NCBI RefSeq assembly: GCF_014280965.1
Contig: NZ_JACODZ010000002.1
Location: 496,001-560,000, forward strand
Length of the DNA stretch: 64,000 bases
Direction of reading: 5' to 3'
From: Echinicola salinicaeni
GTDB taxonomy: Bacteria; Bacteroidota; Bacteroidia; Cytophagales; Cyclobacteriaceae
This document shows positions 8,600-18,128 of this stretch, in pieces (within the stretch, counting starts at the first letter, position 1; each line of letters opens with the position of its first letter). The notes under the pieces were generated by a model that saw only the letters and a list, made by a program, of their open reading frames with translations, was not told the DNA's origin and did not search any database. A program made the position numbers and the translations under genes.

Positions 8600-10111
8600 A
8601 TGAATGGGATTGATCTTAAACCAAAAATGATGAAGAAAAATTTTAACGACCAAAGTTCAAGTAAAAAAAACGACAGAAGGAAATTTTTGAAAAAGGGAGC
8701 CTTGGCTTTTGGAGCGGCTACAATAGTCCCAAGTCATGTTCTTTTTGCTAAACCTGAAATAAGGAGCAAGTCTGGTGAATTGATCAGGAGGGCGTCTGTA
8801 GTGCCAAGCGATAAAGTAAACCTTGCCTGTATAGGTATTGGCAATAGAGGAGGTCAGGTCATGAATGCTATACAAAGCACAGGAATGGCCAATATTGTTG
8901 CCCTATGTGATGTGGATATGGGGGCAAAACATACTTTGGATCAAATGAAAAAGCATCCTAAAGCCCATAGGTTCCAAGATTTCCGGGATATGTTTGATAA
9001 AGTGGGCGGAGAGTTTGATGCGGTGACAGTAGGAACTCCTGATTTTTCTCATTTCCCAATAACTATGCATGCTATGGCAGAGGGAAAAGGTGTTTATGTA
9101 GAAAAACCATTGGCAAGGACTTTCAATGAAATTGAATTATTGATGAAGGCTGCTGATAAATATGGAGTGGTGACTCAGATGGGAAATCAAGGACATTCTG
9201 GGGCTAATTATTTCCAGTTTAAATCATGGGTGGATGCAGGAATTATAAAGGATGTGAAGAAAATCACTTGCCATATGAATAGTGCAAGAAGGTGGCATGG
9301 TTGGGATACCGGTATGAGCAGTTTTCCTCCAGCAGAGCCAATTCCTTCCACTATGGATTGGGATACTTGGTTGGGTACTGCGCAGCCTCATGATTATAAT
9401 AAGGATTTCATCAATGGGCAATGGAGATGTTGGTATGATTTCGGAATGGGAGCTTTAGGAGACTGGGGAGCACATATTATGGATGCTTTTCATCAGTTCT
9501 TAGATTTGGGATTACCTTATGAAGTAGATCCGGTAAAAATAGAAGGATATAATAAGTTGTTCTATCCTCAATCTACTACCTTGGCCTTTAAATTCCCTAA
9601 GCGGGGTAAACATCCAAAGTTGACTGTTACTTGGTATGATGGGGTAGATAATGTCCCGGAAGTTCCAGAGGGATATGGAACATCTGAATTGGATGCCAAT
9701 ATTCCTGCAGCAAGTAATGGTAAGATTCAGCCATCTAAATTAAATCCAGGTAAAATTATTTATGGTAAGGATTTGACCTTTAAGGGAGGTTCGCATTCCA
9801 GCACACTATCAATTATTCCTGAAGAAGCTGCTAAAGACATGGCTGACAAACTTCCTGTGGTTCCAGAAAGCCCTTCAAATCACTTTGAAAATTTCTTACT
9901 GGCCTGCAAGGGAGAGGAGAAGACAAGATCTCCATTTGAGGTAGCTGGTCCATTAAGCCAGGTTTTTACATTGGGAACCTTGGCACAAAGGTTAGATACT
10001 AAATTGAAATTTGATAGAAAGAAAAAGGTGATCACAAATAATTCGCTAGCCAATGAGCTTTTGGTTGGCGAGCCACCAAGAAAAGGATGGGAAGATTATT
10101 ATAAGGTATAA
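8600..10111 (+). CDS. Tat-exported Gfo/Idh/MocA family oxidoreductase
   Basis: NAD(P)-dependent sugar or sugar-acid dehydrogenase family. The N terminus carries a twin-arginine signal (NDRRKFLKKGALAFGAA, Arg26-Arg27), so the folded, cofactor-bound enzyme is probably exported. The Rossmann region IGIGNRGGQV follows at about residue 77, then VEKPLA (the EKP motif). The 503-residue length with long insertions is typical of the secreted Bacteroidota/Planctomycetota branch. ATG 8600 is the longest start; ATG 8627 or 8630 would also keep the signal. The substrate cannot be read from sequence. It stands alone, with its own terminator downstream. Confidence 0.88.
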   Translation: MNGIDLKPKMMKKNFNDQSSSKKNDRRKFLKKGALAFGAATIVPSHVLFAKPEIRSKSGELIRRASVVPSDKVNLACIGIGNRGGQVMNAIQSTGMANIVALCDVDMGAKHTLDQMKKHPKAHRFQDFRDMFDKVGGEFDAVTVGTPDFSHFPITMHAMAEGKGVYVEKPLARTFNEIELLMKAADKYGVVTQMGNQGHSGANYFQFKSWVDAGIIKDVKKITCHMNSARRWHGWDTGMSSFPPAEPIPSTMDWDTWLGTAQPHDYNKDFINGQWRCWYDFGMGALGDWGAHIMDAFHQFLDLGLPYEVDPVKIEGYNKLFYPQSTTLAFKFPKRGKHPKLTVTWYDGVDNVPEVPEGYGTSELDANIPAASNGKIQPSKLNPGKIIYGKDLTFKGGSHSSTLSIIPEEAAKDMADKLPVVPESPSNHFENFLLACKGEEKTRSPFEVAGPLSQVFTLGTLAQRLDTKLKFDRKKKVITNNSLANELLVGEPPRKGWEDYYKV

Positions 10112-10132
10112 TTGTTTTAAATCGAAAATTAT

Positions 10133-10168
10133 GGCCGCAGTAATTTATAAATTATTGCGGCTTTTTTG
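10133..10168 (+). terminator. Intrinsic terminator after Gfo/Idh/MocA gene
   Basis: Inverted repeat with outer arms GCCGCA (10134-10139) and TGCGGC (10156-10161), AT-rich inner pairing and T6 at 10162-10167, 22 bases after the stop codon. Confidence 0.9.
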
Positions 10169-10268
10169 TTCTTGCTTAAATTGGCCTTAAGCCATTTAAA
10201 GATTCAATTGTTATCTTTATATGCTGTGATTTTTATTTATCACATATTTTCCCCAAGTACATTATTAT

Positions 10269-11999
10269 ATGCTTAATGAATCTTCCCCTTTTTATTTAAA
10301 AGTCAACAATACTTTCTGGTTAGGAATTTTTGGAGTTTTGATTTTTATTTCTCCCTATTTTATCCTTGGGCAGGATAGCGTTTGGTATGCCAATGATTAT
10401 TTGGAACTGGTGGTGCCTTGGTATAAGCTGCTGGTCGATCAGAAGGCTGTATTTAAACCAAATGATTTTGAGATTATGGGCATGATTGACCGCTTGCCAA
10501 GGGGAGTTTTTGCAAGCGAATGGTACCTTAAAACTTGGTTGTTTTATTTTTTAGATCCCTATAAAGCAATAATATTTAATAAACTGCTTATTCATTTGGT
10601 AGCCTTTGTCAGCGCTTATCATTTCTTGACAAAGGTGGCAGGAAAATGGCTTAATGGCCCCATTTATTTATATGCATTGATATGGGCTACCCTTCCATTT
10701 TGGCCTGAAGCGGGTATTGGTTCGGCTTTTTATCCGACTATCTTTTATGTGTTTTATCGGTTGGAAAAAGGCTGCTCCCTACGCTATATTGATATTGGTT
10801 TAATTCTGTTTTACTGCTTTTATTCTTTACTTCACCTGCATGGTTTTTTTGTTGGTCTAGCGATTTTCATTTGGGGTGTTTTTAACTTGCTAAAGCATAA
10901 AAAAATGAGGTGGGGATATTGGGCTGCTCTAGGCTTGTTTACCCTGATTTACTGCTTGTTCAATTATCGATTATTTTCGATTTACTTTTTTGGAAGAGAT
11001 TGGTTTGTTCCTCACAGAGTGGAGTATAATATGTATGACTTTGCTTATTACCATCAGGATTTTTTTGGCGTAATTTGGCAGCATTTAGCAAAGGGAAATT
11101 TACATGGGGCATTGTTTAGTCCTTTACCTGTAATTGTCATTTTGGTGTTTTTAATTTTTAGGCTTTTTAAAGGGATCACTAAATGGGATAGGAGGTCCAA
11201 GTTGATATTCAATTTATTCCTAGTGAGCTTTTTCTTGGCAATTAGTGCCTCCCTAATAAAATTCACCCATTTTGTGGAGGAAGTATCTTTTCTGAAACAA
11301 ATGAATACATTTAGCTATGATCGTTATGTGTTATTTATTGCGCCTATTTTAGTGCTGGCTTTTAATATGGTAGTGGATCAGATATATGCTAAGTATAAAT
11401 GGTTGTTTTATGGGCTTGTGAGCTTGGTGTTTTGCTATCATATCTTAGTTTTAGATGATAACTATCGCAATAAGTTTTTAAAGCCTTTGACGGGGAAAGG
11501 GGAGCATTATCCCACTTATAGAGAATTTTATGCTGTTGATCAATTTCGAGAAATAAAGGCTTTCCTTGATGGACGAGAAGGAGGGACTTATAAAGTGGGC
11601 AGCCTAGGTTTGCATCCTGCTGTGGCTACATATAATGGATTATATAGTATTGATGGATATACAGGTAATTATCCTTTGACTTATAAACATCGCTTTTTTA
11701 AAGTGCTCCAAAACGAATTAATACCTGGGGATGAAGGAGGGCTCTATGGCCATTTTGTTGGTTGGGGAAATAAGTGCTATTTGTTTAATCATGTGCAGGG
11801 TGATAATTTCCTTCGGTGCAAATGGTTTGACAGAGTAGAACTTGAAAATATTAATTATGATTTTGTGGGCTTAAAAGAATTAGGTTGCAAATACTTACTG
11901 AGCACTGATCCATTCGTGAGAGAGGAAAAAGTGGATTTGCTCAAGGAATTTATGAATGAAAACTCAGCTTGGAATATATATTTATATGCAATTAAATGA
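10269..11999 (+). CDS. Polytopic membrane protein, DUF6044/YkoS-like
   Basis: A 576-residue protein with many hydrophobic stretches in its first 400 residues (first helix near 15-35) and a soluble C-terminal part of about 170 residues. The segments SVWYANDYLELVVPWYK and RLPRGVF resemble the DUF6044 family that includes Bacillus YkoS, whose fold recalls membrane glycosyltransferases using lipid-linked sugars. This is recalled family resemblance, not a database hit. It is a single gene with no glycan genes beside it, and converges with the SDR gene downstream. The function is unknown; a glycosyltransferase-like envelope role is only a suggestion. Confidence 0.6.
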   Translation: MLNESSPFYLKVNNTFWLGIFGVLIFISPYFILGQDSVWYANDYLELVVPWYKLLVDQKAVFKPNDFEIMGMIDRLPRGVFASEWYLKTWLFYFLDPYKAIIFNKLLIHLVAFVSAYHFLTKVAGKWLNGPIYLYALIWATLPFWPEAGIGSAFYPTIFYVFYRLEKGCSLRYIDIGLILFYCFYSLLHLHGFFVGLAIFIWGVFNLLKHKKMRWGYWAALGLFTLIYCLFNYRLFSIYFFGRDWFVPHRVEYNMYDFAYYHQDFFGVIWQHLAKGNLHGALFSPLPVIVILVFLIFRLFKGITKWDRRSKLIFNLFLVSFFLAISASLIKFTHFVEEVSFLKQMNTFSYDRYVLFIAPILVLAFNMVVDQIYAKYKWLFYGLVSLVFCYHILVLDDNYRNKFLKPLTGKGEHYPTYREFYAVDQFREIKAFLDGREGGTYKVGSLGLHPAVATYNGLYSIDGYTGNYPLTYKHRFFKVLQNELIPGDEGGLYGHFVGWGNKCYLFNHVQGDNFLRCKWFDRVELENINYDFVGLKELGCKYLLSTDPFVREEKVDLLKEFMNENSAWNIYLYAIK

Positions 12000-12065
12000 T
12001 TTTGTGGATAAGTGACTTAATGAGGATTCTATTCTATATTGGTAAGAATATTAATACTATTTGGA

Positions 12066-12830
12066 TTACAAATTTTGACCTCCTGAAACCTCAATTCTCT
12101 GGGCATTTATCCATTTTGCTTCCTCAGTACAAAGGAAGGCTATCACACCCCCAATATCGCTTGGAATTCCTGTACGTCCCAAAGCGTTGGATTGGGATAT
12201 AAACTGATTGACATCTTTATTGTCCCTTACTGCCCCACCTTCAAAATCCGTTTCAATTGGCCCTGGTGCAACCACATTGGATCTAATACCTCTAGCACCT
12301 AGTTCTAAAGCTTGGTATTTGTTTAATATTTCAATGGCTCCCTTCATGGATGCATAAAGAGAATATCCGGGAATGGCGAATCTTGTTAGCCCAGAAGAAA
12401 TATATACGATCGCACCACCATTTTTCATATAGGGTAAGATCTTTTGTGTGAGGAAAAATACACCTTTCAAATGGACATTCATTAATTCATCAAAAACCTT
12501 TTCCTCAGTGTTTCCCTGTGGACTTTTAATTCCTATTCCTGCATTATTAACCAAGAAATCAATGGCTTCCTCTTCAAAATTTACCTTTAAAGTCTCTAAT
12601 AATAGCGCAATAAATCCCTCAAAGGTAGCCGTATTGGATGTGTCCAGTTGTAAGGCTTCTGCACTTTGGCCCAGGGATTGTATTTCTTTGACCACTTCAA
12701 GGGCAGCAGCTTTATTGTTTTTATAAGTAATGATGATATCAAGACCTATTGATGCGGTTCTTAGAGCCATTTCTTTGCCTAGCCCTCTGCTGCCGCCTGT
12801 TATTAGGGCTATTTTTCTTGTAGTGCTCAT
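12066..12830 (-). CDS. SDR family NAD(P)-dependent oxidoreductase
   Basis: Classical short-chain dehydrogenase of 254 residues. The cofactor motif TGGSRGLG is at residues 11-18, NNAGIG at 95-100, catalytic Ser in YISSG near 145, and Tyr159/Lys163 in YASMK. The TGGSRG pattern and lysine-rich stretch after strand 2 (TYKNNK) hint at NADP preference. It resembles 3-oxoacyl-ACP reductase-like enzymes, but isolation from fatty acid genes argues against a core FabG. The substrate is unknown. It converges with the membrane protein gene on the other strand, 66 bases away. Confidence 0.9.
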   Translation of the reverse strand: MSTTRKIALITGGSRGLGKEMALRTASIGLDIIITYKNNKAAALEVVKEIQSLGQSAEALQLDTSNTATFEGFIALLLETLKVNFEEEAIDFLVNNAGIGIKSPQGNTEEKVFDELMNVHLKGVFFLTQKILPYMKNGGAIVYISSGLTRFAIPGYSLYASMKGAIEILNKYQALELGARGIRSNVVAPGPIETDFEGGAVRDNKDVNQFISQSNALGRTGIPSDIGGVIAFLCTEEAKWINAQRIEVSGGQNL

Positions 12831-12924
12831 AATCTAATATGTTTTAGGGTTGAGTTTGCTACCAGAAGTTACAAAATAATCTGCTCAATTCGGAGAAAGC
12901 GGTTTGTTGGGATTGCTCATCAGA

Positions 12925-13119
12925 TTATTTGATGGCCCTGAATGGCAGCATAAAAATATTGCTGATCAAGGAAAGGCTTAAGTCTATTCCCCAACCCAAT
13001 AGCCTAAAGGGCAATATTAGTAACCAAACAATAGGGTAAAGAAATATCAACAGAATGGCCAGTGGCCAGCAAAGCACGAAAAGTATGGTCCAAAGTACAA
13101 GATTCAAGAATATGTTCAT
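12925..13119 (-). CDS. Small hydrophobic membrane protein
   Basis: 64 residues, almost entirely hydrophobic, with probable membrane segments at about 5-40 and 44-60 (LFVLCWPLAILLIFLYPIVW, ending SNIFMLPFRAIK). The Trp/Pro/Phe pattern with a repeated LPFR (residues 36-39 and 58-61) suggests two similar hairpins. It lies 94 bases upstream of the SDR gene on the same strand and could share its transcript. It is not recognised beyond similarity in character to small conserved Bacteroidota membrane proteins. Confidence 0.6.
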   Translation of the reverse strand: MNIFLNLVLWTILFVLCWPLAILLIFLYPIVWLLILPFRLLGWGIDLSLSLISNIFMLPFRAIK

Positions 13120-13426
13120 TTTTTATAATTGATAGATTGCATTTGGGATTTCTAAAACTATGCCAATGGGCTTAAGGCATAATACCGGGCAAAAATTGAA
13201 ATTTTGTGTTTTGAAACCGAACATGATTTGATCATTATTGGACAGTAATAAATTATTACATAGGCTGGTTTTTTATTGGGTAGATAAGTTATTTAAAAGT
13301 AGGTAGTGATAATATTTATTTATCGAACTTTATAATAATTAAAAAAATTTAATAACTAAGCTGTTATAAATTAAATATATGAGGTAAGTGTGTATGCGTA
13401 AAGGAAAAATGTCTATATTTATAATA

Positions 13427-13597
13427 TAAGTTAGTTGAATGTGGGACCATAGGATTGGCGTCTTATCCTTTTACATATGGAAAGGGTGTTAGTTGAAGTC
13501 CCCTAACCATTTTGTTATGAGGAAAGTGGTCCCAACTTACAAATGGGTTTATTGTTTAATTGACTAAGGCTATGAGATTTTGTCTCGTAGCTTTTTT
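13427..13597 (+). ncRNA. Candidate structured non-coding RNA with intrinsic terminator
   Basis: Three nested pairings are visible. A closing stem TGGGACCA (13442-13449) pairs with TGGTCCCA (13527-13534), and is extended past a ten-base bulge by TAAGT (13427-13431) with ACTTA (13535-13539). Two inner hairpins follow: AGGAT (13451-13455) with ATCCT (13465-13469), and GTTAG (13488-13492) with CTAAC (13503-13507). A terminator with nine-base-pair stem (13569-13577 with 13583-13591, one G-U) and T6 ends it. It is 225 bases before the efflux gene, so it could be a free small RNA or a leader. No known family was recognised. Confidence 0.45.
13569..13597 (+). terminator. Intrinsic terminator of the RNA candidate
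   Basis: GCTATGAGA (13569-13577) pairs with TCTCGTAGC (13583-13591) through one G-U pair and is followed by TTTTTT. No coding gene precedes it on this strand for 1.5 kb, so it implies a non-coding transcript upstream. Confidence 0.8.
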
Positions 13598-13634
13598 AGT
13601 TTTTTAAGGACAGGTGATTGATTTTATATTGTGG

Positions 13635-13687
13635 TTACGCGTAATGATTAATTATTATTCTTCAATGGTGAAATATTGCGCAATATT
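13635..13687. promoter_or_regulatory. Paired palindromes upstream of RND efflux operon
   Basis: TTACGCGTAA (13635-13644) is a perfect 10-base palindrome. AATATTGCGCAATATT (13672-13687) is a perfect 16-base palindrome, 134 bases before the first efflux gene. The second has the size and symmetry of an operator for a dimeric repressor. No regulator gene lies next to it, so this is a suggestion only. Confidence 0.35.
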
Positions 13688-13821
13688 ATAATTATTTACA
13701 AAGCTGCTCCATAATGTTTTGTTAAGTAGGAGGTAATTGACAAAGTTTGTTTGTACACCCTGCTTTTATATCGCCCAAAAATGTGGGAGTGTTTGAAGGC
13801 ATATTTTAACCTCCTCTGACT

Positions 13822-14973
13822 ATGGAAAAACAACTTTGCATAGCTTTATTGCTCTTTTTGATGGCCTGTTCTAAGGGGAATAAACAACAAGCCCAAATGG
13901 GACCTCAAGTTTTAAAGGTGGTGGAAGTGGAAAAGTCTAATGTCCCACTTGTAAATGAACATGTGGGGCAAGTGTATGGATTTTTTGATATTCCCGTAAG
14001 AACAAGGGTGGAAGGTTTTTTGGAAGAATTGGAATTTAAGGAAGGTAGCAGGGTGAAAAAAGGTCAGCATCTTTATACAGTTGATCCTCAGGTATACCAA
14101 CAAAAAGTATTGGCACAAAAAAGCTTGGTAGCCGCTTCCGAAGTGGAAGTAATCAACGCAGAAAACAATTTGAAAAGGATAAAACCCTTAGCTGAAATCA
14201 ATGCGGTTTCACAAAGAGAACTTGATGAATCAGAGGCGTATTACCAAGGTGCATTGGATAAATATAAGGCTGCTCAAGCAGAGTTGAGAATGGCTGAAAT
14301 AGAATTGGGCTATACCAGAATTACCTCACCAATTGATGGCATAATAGGAAAGTCGGAGGCCAAAATTGGAGAATTTGTGGGACGATCTCCCAATCCGGTT
14401 ATTCTTAATACTGTTTCAAAAATAGATTCTGTCCACGTTAGGTTTTTTATTTCTGAGAATGATTATCTTTTGCTGGCCAGGGCTGTTAATGATATGCAGA
14501 GCGGCCTGATTCTTCGGGATGGCTATGATTTGATTTTTAATCTTATTTTTTCAGATCAGACTATCTATGAATTACCTGGAAGCTTTGATTTTATAGACAG
14601 AAGCATTAACCCAGAAACAGGCGCTGTTTTGATCCAAACTACTTTTCCAAATCCGAAGCTTTTGATCAGGCCGGGACAATTTGCAAAAATAAGAACGACC
14701 CTAAAACGAAATGCGGCGAGCATATTGGTTCCCAAACGTTGTGTGTCTGAATTGCAAGGTGAGTTGTTTGTATATCTCCTAAATGATCAGAATACGCTTG
14801 AAAGGAAAATAATAACTGTGGATTTTTCCTATGGAGACCAATATGTCGTGTCATCTGGTCTTTTAGGTGGGGAAAAGGTGCTTCTGGAAGGATTAAAGAC
14901 TGCGCGCTCAGGTATGACGATAGAGCCCGAACTTGTAAAATTTGAATCAAAATCTGGCTTTGAAACTGAGTGA
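13822..14973 (+). CDS. RND efflux periplasmic adaptor (MFP) lipoprotein
   Basis: AcrA/MexA-type adaptor of 383 residues that bridges the RND pump and the outer-membrane channel. The signal peptide ends in a lipobox, LMAC with Cys16. The first lipoyl half is VRTRVEGFLEELEFKEGSRVKKGQ, followed by a coiled-coil hairpin with the typical AEINAVSQRELDE, then the second half ITSPIDGIIGKS. A C-terminal beta-barrel and membrane-proximal domain follow. Its stop overlaps the beginning of the RND gene, so translation is probably coupled. Substrate range cannot be predicted from sequence. Confidence 0.94.
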   Translation: MEKQLCIALLLFLMACSKGNKQQAQMGPQVLKVVEVEKSNVPLVNEHVGQVYGFFDIPVRTRVEGFLEELEFKEGSRVKKGQHLYTVDPQVYQQKVLAQKSLVAASEVEVINAENNLKRIKPLAEINAVSQRELDESEAYYQGALDKYKAAQAELRMAEIELGYTRITSPIDGIIGKSEAKIGEFVGRSPNPVILNTVSKIDSVHVRFFISENDYLLLARAVNDMQSGLILRDGYDLIFNLIFSDQTIYELPGSFDFIDRSINPETGAVLIQTTFPNPKLLIRPGQFAKIRTTLKRNAASILVPKRCVSELQGELFVYLLNDQNTLERKIITVDFSYGDQYVVSSGLLGGEKVLLEGLKTARSGMTIEPELVKFESKSGFETE

Positions 14974-14975
14974 TT

Positions 14976-17900
14976 ATGAAAATAGAAGCGCATCATTTTT
15001 TTGTTAGAAGGCCAATAGTTGCTTTTGTAATTTCAATTATAACCGTAATAGTAGGTTCAGTGTCTTTGTTGAGTTTGCCAGTAGAGCAATACCCTGATAT
15101 TACACCTCCTGTAGTAAGGGTAAGTGCAGCCTATACTGGGGCTAATGCTGTTTCTGTTGAGCAATCTGTAGCGGCCCCATTGGAACAGGAAATTAATGGT
15201 GTGGAAAATATGATTTACATGAATTCCACCAATTCCAATGATGGTACGATGTCCTTATCTGTTTCTTTTGATGTGGGTTCCGATCCAGATTTAAGTACAG
15301 TGTTTACCCAAAATAGAGTTGCTGCTGCTACGGCCAAATTACCAGAAGAAGTTAAGCGCCTCGGCGTAAAAACCGAAAAGTCCTTACCAAATATATTGAT
15401 GCTCATTACCTTGACATCAGATGGTGACAAATATGACCAGAATTTTTTGGGTAATTATGCCCTGATTAATATCAAAGATCAGTTAGCTAGGATAAAAGGG
15501 ATCGGTCGGGTGGATGTGTTGGGAAGTAGTGACTATTCCATGAGGATTTGGGTGAAACCTGACTTACTATCTAAAATGGGAATTACCATTCCTGAAATGC
15601 TCAATGCTATTAGGTCTCAAAATGTGATAGTTCCTGGAGGAAAGTTTGGTGCGGAACCTGCTCCGGCTGGTACAGAATTTACCTATACCGTCCGGCTACC
15701 AGACAGGTTGCAGACAGAAGAGGAGTTTGGAGAGATTGTTATTCGTTCAGATTCAGATGGTTCTCAGGTGAAAATCAAAGATATCGCCAGGGTGGAGTTA
15801 GGCGTAGAGTCTTATTCAGCGGTCACTAGAATGAATGGGAAAAAGAGCAGTATATTAGCCATCTATCAAGCTCCAGGTTCTAATGCAGTTGAATTGGCAG
15901 GGAATATTGTCGAGACAATGGACCGTCTGAAAAGAAATTTTCCTGAAGGGATGCAGTATACTGTCTCTTTAGATTCTACTCAGCCCATCACTGCTGGAAT
16001 TGAAGAAATCATTATCACTTTGGTGATAGCCTTACTATTGGTGATTTTAGTGGTCTTTATTTTTATCCAGGATTGGCGCGCGACACTTATTCCGACCCTG
16101 GCCATTCCTGTTTCTCTGGTGGGCGCATTTATGCTTTTTCCAATTTTGGGCTTCACCCTAAATGTCCTTTCCCTGCTTGGCTTAGTACTAGCAATTGGTA
16201 TTGTAGTAGATGATGCCATTGTCGTGGTCGAGGCGGTACAGGTTAATATTGAAAAGGGAATGTCCCCGAAAGATGCGACTACATTGGCCATGAAGGAAGT
16301 GACGGCTCCTGTTATAGCAACAACTTTGGTTTTGGTGGCCGTTTTTATCCCTGTCGCCACGATGGCAGGAATTACAGGCCGATTATACCAACAATTTGCC
16401 ATTACAGTGGCTGTTTCTGTAGTTTTTTCATCGATGAATGCACTTTCCTTAAGCCCTGCATTATGTTCGATTTTATTAAGGAAGCAAGAACCTTACGGGG
16501 GATTGATAGGGAAGTTTTTTACTGGTTTTAATAATAGTTTTGAAAAATCGACCATTGCCTACGCAAAATGGACCAGGGTGATTACCGGAAAGTTGAAAAG
16601 AGGTTTTTTGTTTTTGCTGATAGTTTGTCTTGCGGCGGTGTTTATTGGGGCTAAAGTTCCAGGAGGCTTTATTCCAGAAGAGGACATGGGGTATTTATTT
16701 GTTAATATTCAGTTGCCAGATGCTGCTTCTTTGCAGAGGACAGATGTAGTTGCGAAAAAAATAGAACAAATATTGGCTCAAGAGGAGCAGATTGAAATGG
16801 TGACTACTGCATCTGGATTTTCTCTTTTGACTGGAGCCTTGTCCACCAATGCGGGATTCATGTTCATCTCTTTAAAAAATTGGGAGGATAGGGAAAATAC
16901 GGTAAAAGAATTAGCAAGAAAGATCAATGGTGCACTCGTCATGAACGTTAAGGAAGCTTCTGCATTTTCCTTTGGTCCTCCTGCAATCCCCGGTTTGGGC
17001 AGTGGATCTGGTTTTTCAATAGTAATCCAAGATCAGGCTGGCAATACTCCGGAATATTTGGCTGAAAATACCGCCAATTTTATTAGGGCAGCCATGGCCA
17101 AGCCTGAAATAGCTTCTGCATTTAGCCCCTATCAGGCTACAGTTCCCCAAAGATATATAGATATTAATAGAGATAAGGTATTAAAAACAGGGGTGCAGTT
17201 AAATGATCTTTATACCACCTTTGGGGCATTTTTGGGTGGTGCTTATGTGAATGATTTTAATCGTTTTGGCAGACTTTATAAAGCCTATATACAAGCAGAG
17301 CCTGAATACAGGCAAGATGAAGAAAACTTGAATTTGTTTTTTGTGAGAAATGCCAGCGGCGATCAGGTGCCTTTGAATACTTTAGTCGCCGTTAAAAATT
17401 CATATGGGCCTGAATATACCAATCGCTTTAATTTATACAGGTCTGCAGAGGTCACAGGCTCACCCGCTTCGGGATATAGCTCTCAGCAGGCTCTGGATGC
17501 TTTGGAAGAGGTGGCCAATGAGGTGTTGCCAGAGGATATGGGCTTTGCTTGGTCCAATATGTCCTTTCAGGAAAAACAATCCTCAGGGTCCACAGGTATT
17601 GTCTTTATCTTTTCTTTAGTATTTGTTTACTTGATTCTTGCGGCACAATATGAAAGTTGGACACTACCCTTCAGTATCTTATTGGGGACGCCTTTTGCTA
17701 TTTTTGGAGCACTTTTATTCTTGTTTATTTTTAGACAGTTCAGTGAATCCTATGAGTTAAATGTATTTGCTCAAATTTCACTTGTTCTGTTAATAGCGAT
17801 GGCAGCTAAAAATGCCATTCTTATTGTCGAATTTGCCAAGATAAAATTTGATGAGGGCATGGACCTGTATGAGGCTGCTTGTGAAGCTGCGAAATTGAGG

Positions 17901-18128
17901 TTTCGTCCCATATTAATGACTGTTTTTTCCTTCGTGTTGGGGATTTTGCCTTTGATTTTTGCTTCGGGAGCGGGAGCAGAGGCACGTAAAGTAATGGGCG
18001 TTGCTTTATTGGGTGGAATTGCCTTGGCTACTTTAATAGGTGTATTCATGTATCCCCAGTTTTTTCTATTGGTAGGTAAACTGGGTAAGTATGAGGAAAA
18101 GAAAGCAAAAGACAAAACCAATACCTGA
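14976..18128 (+). CDS. RND multidrug efflux permease (HAE1 family, AcrB-like)
   Basis: Inner-membrane proton/drug antiporter of about 1050 residues with two duplicated halves of six helices each. The proton-relay acids lie in TM4 (GIVVDDAIVVVE, Asp near 412-413), and the TM10 lysine is in AAKNAILIVEFA. The N terminus HFFVRRPIVAFVISI and SLPVEQYPDITPP are family hallmarks. ATG 14976 is preferred over GTG 14970, which overlaps the adaptor stop. It is the middle gene of an adaptor-pump-channel operon. Confidence 0.96.
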   Translation: MKIEAHHFFVRRPIVAFVISIITVIVGSVSLLSLPVEQYPDITPPVVRVSAAYTGANAVSVEQSVAAPLEQEINGVENMIYMNSTNSNDGTMSLSVSFDVGSDPDLSTVFTQNRVAAATAKLPEEVKRLGVKTEKSLPNILMLITLTSDGDKYDQNFLGNYALINIKDQLARIKGIGRVDVLGSSDYSMRIWVKPDLLSKMGITIPEMLNAIRSQNVIVPGGKFGAEPAPAGTEFTYTVRLPDRLQTEEEFGEIVIRSDSDGSQVKIKDIARVELGVESYSAVTRMNGKKSSILAIYQAPGSNAVELAGNIVETMDRLKRNFPEGMQYTVSLDSTQPITAGIEEIIITLVIALLLVILVVFIFIQDWRATLIPTLAIPVSLVGAFMLFPILGFTLNVLSLLGLVLAIGIVVDDAIVVVEAVQVNIEKGMSPKDATTLAMKEVTAPVIATTLVLVAVFIPVATMAGITGRLYQQFAITVAVSVVFSSMNALSLSPALCSILLRKQEPYGGLIGKFFTGFNNSFEKSTIAYAKWTRVITGKLKRGFLFLLIVCLAAVFIGAKVPGGFIPEEDMGYLFVNIQLPDAASLQRTDVVAKKIEQILAQEEQIEMVTTASGFSLLTGALSTNAGFMFISLKNWEDRENTVKELARKINGALVMNVKEASAFSFGPPAIPGLGSGSGFSIVIQDQAGNTPEYLAENTANFIRAAMAKPEIASAFSPYQATVPQRYIDINRDKVLKTGVQLNDLYTTFGAFLGGAYVNDFNRFGRLYKAYIQAEPEYRQDEENLNLFFVRNASGDQVPLNTLVAVKNSYGPEYTNRFNLYRSAEVTGSPASGYSSQQALDALEEVANEVLPEDMGFAWSNMSFQEKQSSGSTGIVFIFSLVFVYLILAAQYESWTLPFSILLGTPFAIFGALLFLFIFRQFSESYELNVFAQISLVLLIAMAAKNAILIVEFAKIKFDEGMDLYEAACEAAKLRFRPILMTVFSFVLGILPLIFASGAGAEARKVMGVALLGGIALATLIGVFMYPQFFLLVGKLGKYEEKKAKDKTNT

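Larger units (their letters stand above)
13120..13821. other. 700-base intergenic region with RNA candidate and palindromes
   Basis: No protein gene is seen. It holds a structured RNA candidate (13427-13597) and then, nearer the efflux operon, two palindromes that are listed separately (13635-13644 and 13672-13687). The 5' part (13120-13420) is AT-rich and featureless. Confidence 0.6.

Noticed and set aside
12066-12830. Naming the SDR as fabG
   Set aside because: Motifs are shared by all classical SDRs and no fatty acid synthesis genes are nearby.
15980-16402. 140-codon minus-strand frame inside the RND pump
   Set aside because: Thr/Ala/Ile-rich mirror translation of membrane helices in a well-supported gene.
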